Assembly: GCA_037176885.1 (NCBI GenBank)
Contig: JAWWNJ010000142.1
Span: 434,001 to 498,000 of the forward strand
Length of the DNA: 64,000 nucleotides
Source: Favolaschia claudopus
Lineage: Eukaryota; Basidiomycota; Agaricomycetes; Agaricales; Mycenaceae
Reading direction: 5' to 3'
The translations under genes were made by a program, and so were the position numbers. The notes beneath the pieces are model-generated. The model made no database searches. It was not told the DNA's origin and saw nothing but the letters and a program-made list of their open reading frames with translations. How positions within the stretch are numbered: the first letter of the stretch is position 1; each line of letters begins with the position of its first letter. Positions 46,630 through 59,278 of the stretch are shown one piece after another.

Positions 46630-49600
46630 TCATTCAGAAACAGCATCTGGGGTGACGCCAAGTGCCTTCAGTTTGTCGTTTGCGGCCTGTAAATCCTCCT
46701 GCAACCTAGGGATGGTATCAGCGACTGCATTCAATATTCAAGAGAAAACCCGTACCTGGTTACCCGCTCCGAATTCTCGTCTTGGTCTGATTCAAGATAT
46801 TGGATCTCCATAGCCTTCCTGGCCACTTCAGCATTCAACTCGTCCACCTTGGTTAGGGAAGTCTCGAGTTCGTCTTTGAGACTCTTGATCGCCTTTTCAT
46901 GATCCGCTTGCAGGTCCCCCACCTTCAGGTTATGGGCCTCATGCATCCGCTGCAGCTCTTCCTTCGTGATCCCTGGCGACTGAGGAACTGGCGCAGCGCC
47001 ATTCCCATTCACTTTGGGAGCGGGTGCTCCCGCCTCGATCGTCGCTTTGAGCGTGGCCAGTTCTCCTTCCAGGTCAGACAACTTTGTCAGTAGCTCTGAC
47101 TTTTGCGAGGCTAGTGTCGTAATTTCTTCATCGTGCGCTGCGCGCAATTTCATCGTTTCTTCAGCCCGGGCTTTGGCCAACTCCTCTAGCTCCCTAGTGT
47201 GATTGTTGGACAATTCCTCGAGCGAAGCCTTGGTCAGATTGAGCATCTCTGTCGAGTCCTGGAGATCGTCTTTAGCGATACTGAGCTCCTTTGCCAATCG
47301 ACTGGCTTCCTCCGCATGCTGAGGCGAAACTTCAGGGGCCGCGGAAAGAGCTGCCTTTGCCTCATCGCGTTGAGCAGTGAGGTTCTCGACTTCGGCTCGT
47401 GCAGCTTCTACGTTGGCCTTGGCTTTGGCGAGATCATCTTGTGTGGCCTTAAGCTCTAAATTTAATTTAGCGATCTGTTTTTCGAGGCTTCCAACGGTGG
47501 ACTCGAGAGCCGAAGCGTGCTCTTGCTTCAGATCATTTAAGGCCGATTCATGAGAGGCGCGGACTTGCTCCACAGAGCTGCTCGATTGCGCACGGAGAGC
47601 CTGCAGATCCTGTTGGTGTAGATCGCTTGCCTCTGCCTAAGAGAAAGGTATTAGCTTGAATCCAGGAAAATACCGAGTGAGCGGAGTATCTTGCCTTGGC
47701 ACGCTCAAATGCCTCTTGCAGGAGCTTATCATGCTCTGCCTTTACAGCGTCGACTTTGGCGTTGTACTGAGCTTCTTGGCCCTAGGTGATCACAAATAAA
47801 TTCGTGAAGAGTGCAAACGTATGCAACAACGTACCTCAAGTTCTGCGGTGATCCTTCGGATCTCATCTGACAGCTCAGTCTGTTTCGTCGAAAACCCAGT
47901 CTCGGCTTCGGCAAGTGTACGACCATGTTCCTCGACAGCCGCTTGGTGAGTGGCAGCTGCAGACACCATTTCCTCCTTGAGCGCTGCTAATTGAGAAGTG
48001 ACCTCCGCATGTAAATCCGAAATTGATTTAAGTTCGCCTTCATATGAAGCCTTAGCCCCTTCAGCTTGCGAAACGTGTTCCGCCTCCTTTGCCAGCGCAC
48101 TATCGATCGCCTGCTGAGTTGCGGCTACCGCATCGCTGAGCTCCTTCTCCAACGCTGATATCTTGGCTGCAGTCTTTGCACGTTCGTCCTCAGCAGTCTC
48201 CTGGCTCTCCTTCAGCTCAAGGACCTCGATCTCCATCTCAGAAAGTTTGGCAACCGCGTCCTCCTTCTCGGCTCGCAGGTCTTTCAATTGTGTTTCCAAA
48301 TTTTCGACCAGTGCCGCCTTGCTTTCCGCCGCCTCGAGTTGTGCTTGAACCTCGCTCAGGGCTTGGGTCTGAGCGGCTTTCAACGCAACTATCTCTCCCT
48401 CAATTGCGGTGAAGTCAGCCTGTGCCTTCAACAGAGCTTCATGCTCCACAATAGCGGCGGCAGCGGCGTCAGAGTCGGCTCCAGAATGAGAAGCCTGCAA
48501 AACTTCGAGGCTTGCTTTCGAGGCAGACACCTCTGCCTCAAGTGTTTGGATCTGAGCCTGAAGATTTTCGATTAAATCTTTCTGAGTTGCTGTCGCGGTT
48601 CGGGCGGCGGCGAGCTGAAACGAGTAAGACAAAGGGAAATATGCATTTTGCGAGATACCCACATCTTCCTGAATTGCGGTCAGAGCAGAAGCTCCTTCCT
48701 GATGTTCAGACCGCAACTTCTCCAACGCATCATTTGCCTCCTTAAGCTGAGACTCTGACGCGGCTTTCGCCTCAGTCAATTCTGTCGTAGTCGACCCTTT
48801 CGTCTCAACGTCGGCTAAAGCAGTAGCAAGAGAAGCTTTGAGCTCCTCGACTTGTGCCTCGAGTTGTATGGCTGCTTCGGCTTTTGAAGCAAGCGATGTA
48901 GTAGCTTCTTGGAGCTGTACCATGTCAATCAAAAGAAATTGTTCTAGGGCAAAGACAAATTAACCTTCGTTTGTAGCTCTTCGAGAGCCTTGGTATCTTC
49001 CTGGACTTCCTTGATGGACGATATTGAAGCGGCAGTCCGGGCCTTAGGCGCAGCTGCAGGGGCTTTGGCCACCGGAGTCTTGGCAGCGGAGGTAGATGGC
49101 TTAGAAGCGGCTGACGCCGTAGGTTTACTTGTTGCAGAAGACAGACTCTGACGCGCTGAGACCGGCGCCCGCTTGACTCCCTCAACAGAGACAGATGCAC
49201 GAGGCCGCACTGGGGCAGCTGATCCCGCAGGCGCAGCTTTACCATTGGCTTTGGTTCCAGTAGGCGATACCACGGAGCCTCGCGCTGTGGCATTCGAGGG
49301 GGCAGTTGTTGGTTTCGAACTGGCGGAGGCCGAAAGGGATGATTTCAATGGGGGGGCAGAAGATTTGGCAGGAACGACAGATGCGCGACGAGCAGTGACC
49401 GACGCGCTACCGGACGTGGAAGAAGCCATTGCGGGCTTAGAATTCGTAGCAGAAGGTCCGCTGACGGACTTCTTCAGAGGCGCAGCAACGGGTTTTGCTG
49501 TTGCTGAGCTTGAGGATGACGGTTTCGCAGAAGTCGACTTGCCAGCGCCAACAGCGCCAAAAGTACCTGCGCTGAGTATCTGAGCAAAAAAGACGAAGCC

Positions 49601-49973
49601 AGGATTAGATGCGAAGCTTGAAGGAAAGCAATAGACGCACCTTCTTGACACCTCCTGCAGCACCGTTGGCTTTAGTCGCGGCGGCTTTGACGGTGGAAAC
49701 GGCTTTTGCTTTTACACCTTCAACCTTGCCCGATTCTGCGTCCGGCTCAGCGTCCTGAGTGTCAGCTAGAGACTCTCCCTCTGTAGGAGCGGGTGGGTCT
49801 ACGGGCGGGGCGGTACCTGCCGGGGGGTTGGTGGAGAGATCAGCTAACGAGAGGTCATCGGCTGCCGGTCCAGACGCCTCGTGTTCAGCAGGAGGCGCAG
49901 CGGCGGAAGGCTCGACTTCACCGTTGGGCTCGTCGGCCGCGGTGGGAATGGGCTCGACGGCGGGGTCAGCCAT
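46630..49973 (-). CDS. Long coiled-coil protein with Ala/Ser/Pro-rich N-terminus
   Basis: From MADPAVEPIPTAADEPNGEV the first 250-300 residues are low-complexity Ala/Ser/Pro/Lys (for example PAGTAPPVDPPAPTEGESLA and SASVTARRASVVPAKSSAPP), basic from about residue 110. The rest, about 650 residues, is nearly continuous heptad coiled coil (blocks such as LESTVGSLEKQIAKLNLELK and EIRRITAELE), with one Gly/Pro break (APAPKVNGNGAAPVPQSPGI) near the end and the C-terminus LQEDLQAANDKLKALGVTPD. Six or so short introns. It looks like a filament, tether or microtubule/cytoskeletal scaffold protein, but no domain names it. The basic Ser/Pro/Lys-rich head could be a microtubule- or membrane-binding region; this is inference. 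A cleft-free coiled coil of this size is too repetitive to assign by eye. Confidence 0.7.
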
Positions 49974-50519
49974 TGAAGAAAGAGAATGGATCTTTTCCCG
50001 GAACGTATCACAGATGTTTTGGCGCCGTACGCGTGACGCGCCTCAAACAAAAGAAAACATGCCTTTTCTGGCGATCGACCACGCGTATGTACGGTTCAAT
50101 ACCGAACGTCGAGCATGGAGTCTTGTTGTGGAGCAAAAAATCTGAGCCTCTGGCTGAATGGGTGCTTAGCGCTTAGAAGCCACAGCCTATGGATACCAAA
50201 ATTATTACATGAGAAGTGGTCAAGACGGCCGGGGCAGGCGACCATCACTGTACAACCGCTTCCGACGCCGGATGTTACGCGTAAATTGCTTGCTCTGATT
50301 TTTCCATTCAGTTTTCAATTTTGCAAGGCACGAGAGAAGCCCCACAGGCCTCAGGCCTCAGCCTCAGGCCCTGACATCCTTTTGATTTGACATTTACACG
50401 GATCCCTAAAAAGGAAATTTTGCTCATTCTTCTAGCTATAATTCGTACATGGAATCAGATACAGTTAGTTGCATATCGATCAGCTTGTTTCCATCTAAAC
50501 CGGACTGTTGCCCTCCAAT
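49974..50519. other. Intergenic, coiled-coil gene promoter; short CAGGCCT tandem repeat
   Basis: 546 bp between two minus-strand genes. At about 50345-50372 there is a short imperfect tandem repeat of CTCAGGC/CTCAGGCC units. Nothing else that I can support. Confidence 0.45.
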
Positions 50520-51684
50520 CTAGATCACAGTAGCATACAAATTCAAGGCATTGAGCGCGGGCTCCTTCAGAGAATGGTGATTGTAAGAGCAGACCGCCAC
50601 TCCTCCAGGTTCTACATTGAAATGGGTGCCTGATTCGCGAGTTCTCAAGATTGAAAATCAAAGCAGCACATACACTCACCCAGAGCCAACGGGAAATTAA
50701 TCCAGCGGGCAATGAGTACACGACTGAAATGTCTGAAAAAGGTGCGACTGAGCACGACAAACCCCCAATGAATGTACGAGGTGCATACCCGTGGGCGACA
50801 ATCGCGACATCGCGAGTGTGCAGTCCTTCTTCCTGATACTGCCTATGATATTCGCGGACCTAAATGAATCAGACAAAGGCGAAGGAAGAAGCGAAGACTC
50901 TGACTTTGGCAATGAGGCTATCCACGCGATCTTGCATTGCTTGGACGCTTTCTCCGCCGGGACAGCCCTTTCAAAGGCATTGGTCAGTATCACAAGCGAG
51001 AAAGAGGGATGATAGCATGCATCCTTCCAGATCGCCCAAGAGGGATCGATGTCCTTAATTTCTGACGAGAGAAGACCCTCATAGTCGCCTAGAATATTTC
51101 AAAACCAAAGTCGAGAGGAATCGAGGAGTGGGGGCTTTCCATAATCCCATTCGCGGCACTCGTCGGTGATGAGATGGTGAGGGGTTTCAACATGCCCTGC
51201 ACGCAGTTAGAACTCAAGTGGAAGCCGCAAATTTGAACTACTGAGGACCGAATAGCAAGTGAAATGTTCTATGTGCACGTTGGCGCGGCGAGACGTAAAC
51301 GGTGCACAGATTCTTTGGATCAATTATCTCTGGAAGAACGGGGTAAATCCGCTGGGATCAGCGATTTGAAAGGAGGGTTCATACTCCCATCCCCAACGAG
51401 AATATCGGCCTTCTCTTTGATTTGCTCCTCTGTTCGTTGAGTTCGGTCAGTCCTTTTATCAGTAAGCAGACTGTTCACCACCGCGCGCAGTGAGAGGAAT
51501 GTCAGTAAGGCCAGTCTAGACCGCGCATCAGTATTTAGGTCTGGAGTGAGAAAGAATAATACATGGCGCCCATTTAATGACCACTCAGTTTCACCGTGCC
51601 TGCAAGAGGGCGAAAATCAATTGCATCGAGGCAGGAAGGATCGAATTACCTGATCACGAAGAGTCGGGGAGTGGGGCGCGACAT
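50520..51684 (-). CDS. SHB17: Histidine phosphatase, sedoheptulose-bisphosphatase (SHB17)-like
   Basis: Starts MSRPTPRLFVI, and the first intron leads into RHGETEWSLNGRH, the RHG phospho-acceptor motif. Further pieces are GLTDIPLTARGE, CTVYVSPRQRAHRTFHLLFG (substrate-binding Arg), DECREWDYG, EGLHTRDVAIVAHG (second catalytic His), GTHFNVEPGGVAVCSYNHHS and the end LYATVI. RHGETEWS followed by the SPRQRAxxTF and EWDYG motifs is the SHB17 version of the phosphoglycerate-mutase fold: it hydrolyses sedoheptulose 1,7-bisphosphate in riboneogenesis. Other cofactor-dependent mutase relatives are possible, so the exact substrate is inferred. Several introns; internal boundaries around 51000-51420 are approximate. 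Head-to-head with VPS18 (148 bp). Confidence 0.8.
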
Positions 51685-51832
51685 GGTGAGATGCAATTAA
51701 GGCGAAGACGTATGAGGCTTAAATAGGAAAACCGGCAACTCAGCTTGAAACGCCGTAAGTTGCGTCTCTGAACTTCTCTTCACGCCAAGGCCGTAGGACG
51801 CCGGGGTCCACAGCAGCGTCCTCGTTAGAAGC

Positions 51833-54800
51833 ATGTTTGACGAGTGTAAAACTCTTGTCCCCCGCCCTTCCTTCGCCCTTCTAACAGAATACAGACGTGG
51901 AGCATGCCGCAGCACCAGCAGCTGTACCTCTTCCTGAACTTCAATACCAAGGATTCGAGACTGTCATCGAGCCCGACGATGTTTTTGTCCCCGAAGCTTC
52001 AGTGCGTCATTATATGCTCACAATGGAGTCGGACAGCTCATACAGTGGTAGGACGTCGACCCCGCCGCAGCTACTGCGCCGATATTCGACCTATGTCGCG
52101 TCCAATACGAGTTTCCTGCGCCCCTTGTCGCGTTCGTTGTCTGTTCAGACATGCTGGCTATGGTCCTCAACACCAACGTCATTGTTCTCATCGAACTCTC
52201 TCACTCGGACCAAATTATCAAGGTCCCAATACCCCGCAAACCTACTGACATGACTGTCCATAAGATATTCATGGACCCTTCAGGCCGACACATAATCGTG
52301 ACTTCAACACAGGGCGAAAACTGGTATCTCTACCGCGGTTGGAAAAAGCCGCGCCAGCTCAAGTCCTTCCGGATGGTCATCGAGAGCATAGCATGGAACA
52401 AGGCAGCGCTGCTATCCGCGTCGTACGCCAAGTCCACACGTGAAATGCTCATTGGGGGGCAGAACGGCTATGTGTACGAGGCGCTCATTGACGCTGAGGA
52501 GGATTTCTTCAAGTCTCCGGATCGTTCGCTGCAAACTGTGCTCAGCCTACGGGACAAGCAACCTATAACAGGGATCAAGTTTGACTTTTTCCCTCCGTCC
52601 AACCCTGGGAAAGCCCTCGTCATTCTGACCACCGACACACGCATTTACCAGTATTTTGGGGTGCCTAATCGACAATCAGAGGACGGAAAGGTTTTCTCCA
52701 CCATATTTTCCAACCCGGCACAAATATTTGAGCTACCTGGTGACAAGCAGTCCGAGCTGCACTACTTCTCACAAAACGCTGACCAGGCATTGTCGTTGCC
52801 TCAGAGCATGGCATGGCTGACTTGTACGCGTCATATTCTTCTAATGATCTGCAGACGGTCATAACGCGTGTATAGCTCATGGCGTTTATCACGGCTCTCT
52901 AAATTTTGAGTCGCCAACCGACAACTTCATTGACGGCGGCGATCTGTTGCCGTACCCTGCTTCGTTCGACAGTTCAGGTCCTCCTGTGCGGACACCTTTT
53001 TCGATGGCGTTGACGGAATTCCATTTCGTTTTTCTCTACGGTGATCGTGTTGTGGGTGTATGCAATCTCGACGAGAAGCAGACCTACGAAGAGTCGCTGC
53101 CGCTTGTGAGCTTTCTGTCACTGTGTCATGCCTCGCTCACAAGTACCCAAGAAAGACAGAGAGATTGCCAAAGGTCTCGCTGCTGACCCAGTTCGCAAGA
53201 CATATTGGGTGTATACAGATCAATCGCTTTTTGAATTGGTAGTCGACAACGAGGATCGTGACGTGTGGAAGATATACTTGCAGAAGGGACAGTTTGATGT
53301 TGCGCTGCGGTATGCAAAGGTATCGCGTATCTTGTATTTAATTAAGCTCTGCTCTCTGAATATTTACGAATGTCACGCAGACTGCCGGTCAACGGGACCA
53401 TGTGCTATCGGCTCAAGCCAATGCATACTTCGATGAGGGGCGGTACTTCCAGGCGGCTCAGTGTTACGCGCAATGTTCAGTCACCTTTGAAGAGGTGGCG
53501 CTGAAATTCTTGGATGTTGGTGAAAGGGATTCGCTGCGATCCTACCTCTACTCACGCCTTGAGCGGACGCGAAAATCAGTAAGTGAATGCTACAATACGG
53601 GACTCGTCTTTGTTTCACAGCCAAACATAGGATGTTACACAACGCATGATGCTCGCGACCTGGCTGGTCGAGTTCTACCTCAGCAAATGCAACGAGTTGG
53701 ACGATGTCGTCGCATCAGAATCGGTATCTCACGACGTCGATAATTTGCAGGCGGAGCGCGTCATACTCGAGGACGACCTTCGGCAATTCTTCGAGACATA
53801 TAAGGTTGGCAGCCAAAATTACACTAGAGCTGCGCCCGACTCTGAATGTATTGCAGAGCAATTTAGAACCCGAGACCGTATTCGAACTCATCCAGGGCCA
53901 TGGCCGGACAGACATGTACCTCCATTATGCCACTGTGATAGGTGACTTTAACCGTGTCATCGAGCATTGGATCATGGAGGAAGAATGGACGAAGGCGATA
54001 GACGTTTTGAATCGGCAGGTATGAAACCAATTATGGACAAAGTTTCGGCTGTTTTGATATTCCTGCAGACAGACTTGGAGCTGTACTATCGTTTTGGGCC
54101 TGTCCTAATGCGGCATGCAGCGAAAGAAACGGTTGATTCTTGGTTAAAGCAGCCCGCCCTCGATCCTCTGCGTCTTGTTCCTTCGCTCCTACAACTTCAG
54201 CACGCACCACGCGACCCTCTCTTGCCAAATCAAGCCATTCGATACCTCAACCATGTCGTCTTTGAGCAGCAAAACACGACTCCCACCATCCACAATCTCC
54301 TCGTCACCTTTTACATCTTCCCCGCCTCCGCCTCTGCACAGCAACCAACCGCCGAAAGCGACGATGGGCCGCTGTTGCGTTTCCTTTCGACGGCACCGGC
54401 GGATCCCCTTACAGACAAGCCATACTATGACTTGGATTACGCATTGCGCCTATGCAAGCAGTCAGGAAGGACCCAACCGTGTGTACACATTTACTCAAAG
54501 ATGGGATTGTGGGAGAATAGCGTGGACTTGGCGCTGGAAAAGGGCGATCTCGAGCTGGCAAAACTGAACGCGGATAAGGCTGAGGATGATCAGGTGTTGA
54601 GAAAGAAGCTATGGCTTAAGATTGCGCGGTACGTGGTGCAGGACAAGAAAGATATCAAAACGTAGGGATCTTTTCTTTGGCCAAGGAAATCGTACTGACG
54701 GAATATGTAGGGCCATGCGATTCTTGGAAGATACTGACTTGCTCAAGATCGAGGACGTGTTGCCTTTCTTCCCCGACTTCGTTGTCATTGACGACTTCAA

Positions 54801-55568
54801 AGAGGAGATTACCAATGCCTTAGAAGGGTATTCGAACCAGATAAATGGATTGAAGAGCAAGATGGATGAGGCCACACGAACCGCAGATTCCATCAAACAG
54901 GATATTGCGGCGCTGAGGAATCGTTTCGTAACGGTAAACGCTGGGGAGCAGTGCTCAGTCTGCTCGCATCTGCTGTTGACGAGGCAGTTCTACGTGTTTC
55001 CATGCAGACACACCTTCCATGCTGACTGCTTGATTGGACTGGTTCGTAGACTCGCGGTCTTACTTTTCAGCTTGGACTAAGTTTCTCTCAGGCGAAAGAA
55101 TACTTGCCACAGCATGCGTTGCGGCGCATCCTGGCGCTACAAACTGAGCTGGTCAAAGGTGCACCCCCTACACCACAGCTCAACGGATCTGCCCAGCCCA
55201 CGGCCCAAGCCCGACAGCCAATCTCCCAACGAACACTCCTATCCGCCAATTTCGTGGTTAATCCACTGCAAACAAGCACTCGAGCGATCGGGCGGAACCT
55301 TTTATCGGCCGGTGACAAGCTGCGGGATCTCATTGTCCCTGATGCACTTGCAGCTGTGGTGTCTGCCCCTGGGTGGATGCCAGGAATAGGTGGGCGGAAG
55401 AACGGGATAATGGAAGATGGAAGCAAGAAGGCGGCGAAGACTGAGCGTCTGCGGGCGGAATTGGAGGATGTATTAGCGAGCAATTGTCCACTATGCGAGA
55501 GCGTCGTTGCGGGGTTGGATAAGCCGTTTGTCAAGGAGAGTGAGGTGGACACGAGCTGGGCATTATAG
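51833..55568 (+). CDS. VPS18: HOPS/CORVET core subunit VPS18 (Pep3)
   Basis: The beta-propeller half reads QYQGFETVIEPDDVFVPEAS, DVDPAAATAPIFDLCRVQYE, MLAMVLNTNVIVLIELSHSD, FMDPSGRHIIVTSTQGENWY, YRGWKKPRQLKSFRMVIESI, AWNKAALLSAS and KALVILTTDTRIYQYFGVPN. The helical half has FHFVFLYGDRVVGVCNLDEK, LADPVRKTYWVYTDQSLFEL, AKTAGQRDHVLSAQANAYFD, LKFLDVGERDSLRSYLYSRL, ELIQGHGRTDMYLHYATVIG and LDYALRLCKQSGRTQPCVHI. The RING-H2 is QCSVCSHLLLTRQFYVFPCR followed by HTFHADCL, with distal CPLC. VPS18 scaffolds vacuolar/endosomal Rab tethering. The first codons are uncertain: the only nearby ATG (51833, MFDE) does not join the downstream frame, open from 51888, through a canonical intron. Confidence 0.9.
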
Positions 55569-55625
55569 CGTAGAATTGTCCGATTAATACTAATGATACA
55601 TACATGCACAACATAGGAAGCCAGA

Positions 55626-56148
55626 TCAACCGTTGACCTTCTTTGAACGACCTAATTTTCGTCGTAGACGAGCCGCTTTTCTTGCACCCATCTGATTGCA
55701 TTGCGATTTTTTTTACTGAATACAATAGACAGGATATGAAAGTTTGACGTTACTTGCCTTTGCCTTGTCTTCCTCCAACCTCCGCCGTTCTTCCGCTGCT
55801 TTTTTGCGGGCCATGGTGATTTCTCTCCGACTAATAAAGAATGGATAGCACCATTATAAATTGGTCGAGTGGAACCAATAATTGAACGACTCACCGAGTT
55901 GCCTCAGCCTGCTTTTCTTCCTTGAGCTCACGCTCAACAAGTTTTGTAGCCTGGGCTCTCTTGGTCTGGTCGACTCTGTCCTGCCAAGATTTCGTTTTTA
56001 CGCCATTCTGAAGATGCGAGCGGCTGTTTGAAAGTGAGCAAACCAAATGATAGAATGATGATACAGACATGGTAGCGGATTTGTTGGGTTTCCAGGACTT
56101 TCCAGATACGCGACCGTTAGTTGTGGGTGCGAGAGCGACGAGGTCCAT
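55626..56148 (-). CDS. CGR1: rRNA-processing protein CGR1
   Basis: Starts MDLVALAPTTNGRVSGKSWK then PNKSAT, RSHLQNGVKTKSWQDRVDQT, KRAQATKLVERELKEEKQAE, RREITMARKKAAEERRRLEE, DKAKMGARKAARLRRKLGRS and KKVNG. The GRVSGKSWK start, GVKTKSWxDR block and MGARKAARLRRK tail are diagnostic of CGR1, a small basic nucleolar coiled-coil protein of 60S assembly. Two introns; the first uses donor GTCTGT after GCTACCAT. A longer in-frame start at 56232 exists, but the ATG at 56148 fits the family. Shares a 183-bp bidirectional promoter with the next gene and converges on VPS18. Confidence 0.92.
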
Positions 56149-56287
56149 GGTGGTGGTCGCTTCGGAAGAGTGACAGAGAAGAGTTACACAGTGCGCATCA
56201 CAAACTGAATCTGTCAAATTGTGTGCCGCCAATCTTACGACCTTTTCATGCGATAACCCATTTGAACTGCGCTATCCTGCAAAGGCT

Positions 56288-56315
56288 ATTAGAGTATACT
56301 CCCTAGTATACTCTA
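56288..56315. promoter_or_regulatory. Perfect 12-bp inverted repeat, 17 bp upstream of a start codon
   Basis: TTAGAGTATACT at 56288-56299 and its exact reverse complement AGTATACTCTAA at 56304-56315, with spacer CCCT. It sits in the 183-bp gap between CGR1 and the gene starting at 56332, so it could be a dimeric transcription-factor site serving both promoters or a small hairpin in the 5' leader of the plus-strand mRNA. Confidence 0.55.
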
Positions 56316-56331
56316 AGTATCTGCTGCTATT

Positions 56332-58832
56332 ATGCTTCGTAGGCCCAACGACGACGACCATCTTCGCCAGTTACTTGCTCAACGCGCCGCCATCCACGAC
56401 CACGCCTACGCCGACGACGATTCTCCCTCCGTCTACAGTCAACCTTTCTTCTCCCCTCGCCCGAACAATGACTTCGCCTCCTACCATAACTCTCCCTCCC
56501 CTCCACCTCCCCTTGAGTCTCGTTCTCGCCTCAACGAGCTCGCTCATAGCATGCTAGATCTCGACGACCATAACAGCTCAGACGAAGACGCTGCAGAACC
56601 CGTCGACGCCGAGCAGGATGACCCAGAGGACCCTCGTATGAGCTTCCTCGGTCCCAAGATTCGGAAAAGCTCGAAAGCACCTTGGGAGATGGATTCAGAG
56701 ATTCTTGAAGAGGAGGACGAGCCCGAGGACCGCGGGAGAGATGGCATTAGACGAGGCCTCGCCAGTTTTCGTTCGTCTAGTCGGGGTACCACTGCCAGTG
56801 CTCGACCCAGTGGCGAGTCTAGTCGCTCGCACCAGGCCAAGCCTAAACGCTCATTCGAGACAAAACGCTCTTTCGAAACCATTTCTTCGGCCAATAATTC
56901 TCCGTATGGTCGCGGCGGGGCCTTGTAGTACGTCTTCTCGGTCTGTAGACCCTTGTAATGTTCATCCTAACCGCGCCGAACAGTGTGCCCACACAAGCTG
57001 CCATGTCCGCGACATCATTGATTCTCCAGCCATCGCAAACCCCTCGGCAAACAGGTCTTCGGCTTAACTTCCCTCTCTCTAACGCTGCGACCCCACCACG
57101 CGCACCGCCAAGCCCGCGATCCATCACTTCCCATCATTCTACTGCACCTTCCCCCGTCCCCCGCGAATACGCTCCGAGTCCTTTTCCTTCGGCCAACAGA
57201 CCGTCCTTGACGCGTCGGGCCACCAATGAGAGTGGTCAGTCGGGTTACTCTGAAGAAATGCATCCATATGCAAATCCTGATCTCGTCGTGTCCTACGCCG
57301 ACGACCAGATTCGGACACCGGCACCTACACGATCTGCATTTAATAATTCCCCCACCGTTGCCCGTAGCGATTCCACGGGCACGGTGACCGAATCTCTCGC
57401 CACGTCCTTGTCTAGATCGGCTACCGGTTCCACTTTAACTCCAGACACATCCGCCTCGTCAGTAGCACCCTCTCAGACAAGCAGTCCTCGTAGCAGAGCC
57501 TCCATATTTCATGGCAAAGAAATATCTTCTCCGCTTCCCATAAGCGCGCCCTTGCCTACAAACACTATTTCTTCGCCCCTCATGGCACCTAGCCTACCGC
57601 CCGGCTGGATGGAACGTAGCCAATCTCCTACGTTCCAATTAATCTCGCTGGAACAGGCGCGTGCGCAGCGGTCACGGAGCACGACGGTACAAAATTACCC
57701 CTCTTCATCCACATCCTCTGCCCCGTTCCCAGAAGATGACGACCATAGCCCACCCGGCAGCATCGCCATACGTTCTCGCGCGCGCTCAATCAGCACAGGA
57801 GCTAGAGCGAAAACTGCCCTTCAAAATATGGTTGCCACCAAACCTCAACCCGAGCGACACAATTCAGAGTCAGCCGCGCCGCAAGTCAAAACACTAAAGC
57901 ATAAGAAAAGTGGATTCATGAGGCTGTTCAATAGCGGCCGAGCGGAAAAGGATGAAAAAGATTCTCCGCCGCCCGTACCATCACTGTCTGATGGATATGC
58001 CGCATTCAATGCGCAACAACAGAGCGGATTGTCCTCATCGAAATCTTCCATTCACCGAGTGCCCCCACCTCAAATATCACCGTCGTTGTTGCAGGGTCCT
58101 AACAGTTGGGATGATTCTCGCATTTCGCCCGGTTCCTCACGACCAACTCCACCACCGCTTTCAATCAATACAGGGCCGCAATCGCGTTTACGAGCGGCTT
58201 CGACAACGGATGACTTCCAGACTCGCACTGTGCCTTCGGATTCGTCCGAGCGGGACTGGCTTCATCAACCGGACCTGCCACAGAGCGCCCCGCCCAACAT
58301 CACCGAGTTCCCTGCTCTCAAGCTGCGTCCCGTTTCGACGCTGTTCAGCTCGCATTTCGGTGATCACATCGTGTCGCCGTCGACAGATGTCCCACCTCAT
58401 CCGGGGCTTGATGCAGACGTGGACACACTCAGCTCGACTAGCCCCAGCACGATGATCTCGCCTGTCACACCCGGGATGCTGTTGGGCACTGGTGGGCGTA
58501 CCAGTGGAGCCGAACGGGACACGAGCAAGATGGCGACCATCAGCGAGGACCAGTCCGCCCTTGTGGCCGCGCTGCAGGAGCAGATTGTCAGCGCGAAGAA
58601 GGCGTGGCAGCGGCACATCTGGGAGCTCGAGGGTCAAGTGCGGGACCTCAAAACGGAGGTGGACAGCTTGCGCGCGGCGGAGGGCGAGTATTGTGAGTCG
58701 TGTGGGAGGGGGAGGCCTCCGGGTTCTGCAAAAGAGCGCAGTGGTGCTCACGATCACGCGTCCTCTGTTGGCGTTGTAAATCGCCCCCGCGCGCGCACTG
58801 GAACGTCTGCACGCTTTGGGAGTGCAGTGTAA
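56332..58832 (+). CDS. Unrecognised, largely disordered Ser/Pro-rich protein
   Basis: Two exons joined across an intron at about 56925-56985 give about 800 residues. The N-terminus (MLRRPNDDDHLRQLLAQRAA) is followed by an acidic region with PRMSFLGPKIRKSSKAPWEM and then by a very long Ser/Pro/Thr-rich stretch with repeated RS and SP sites (SPVPREYAPSPFPSANRPSL, SLARSATGSTLTP-like). A conserved-looking island is TLKHKKSGFMRLFNSGRAEK. Near the C-terminus a short coiled coil (VAALQEQIVSAKKAWQRHIW, ELEGQVRDLKTEVDSL) precedes YCESCGRGRPPG, a C-x2-C pair. No membrane segment or enzyme motif. It is probably a phospho-regulated scaffold or cell-polarity protein; this is a guess from composition only. 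Confidence 0.75.
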
Positions 58833-59278
58833 ATCTCTTTTGCCGTGCCTCTACTCTCCTCGCACGTCTTGCATTTCAAACCTAACGACCCCCGTTAATT
58901 ATTCCCTAACGTGTTGTTGTTGTATACATGTACGATTAATCTTTCCCAACTTCGTCCAGCATTCGAACTTCGATACCCCCCATCATTATTCGTTATTATT
59001 TCGATTCATCGTATCACTGTGGATTCATCATGGCTTGTACTGTGTACACTTTTTTTTGTCGGTTTGTAGTACGGAATTCCCGTATACGTAGAAAATGTTT
59101 ACACTCTCGCTATTCTTGCTGAAGTCGTTGCAAGAGATGATTGAAAGAAGAGCATGTTCATGAGACGTAAGGAACACAGAGATGATATACAATGCATAGT
59201 ATTCTGATTGGTAAATTATCGCTGGGCACATTCCGCAAGTTAATCCGACCGTCGCCACCACATAGAAAAGCGCTAGAA
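58833..59278. other. Intergenic between convergent genes
   Basis: 446 bp holding the 3' ends of two convergent genes. AT-rich with runs of T and TATTATT-like sequence around 58985-59000. No frame, RNA gene or repeat that I can support. Confidence 0.5.
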
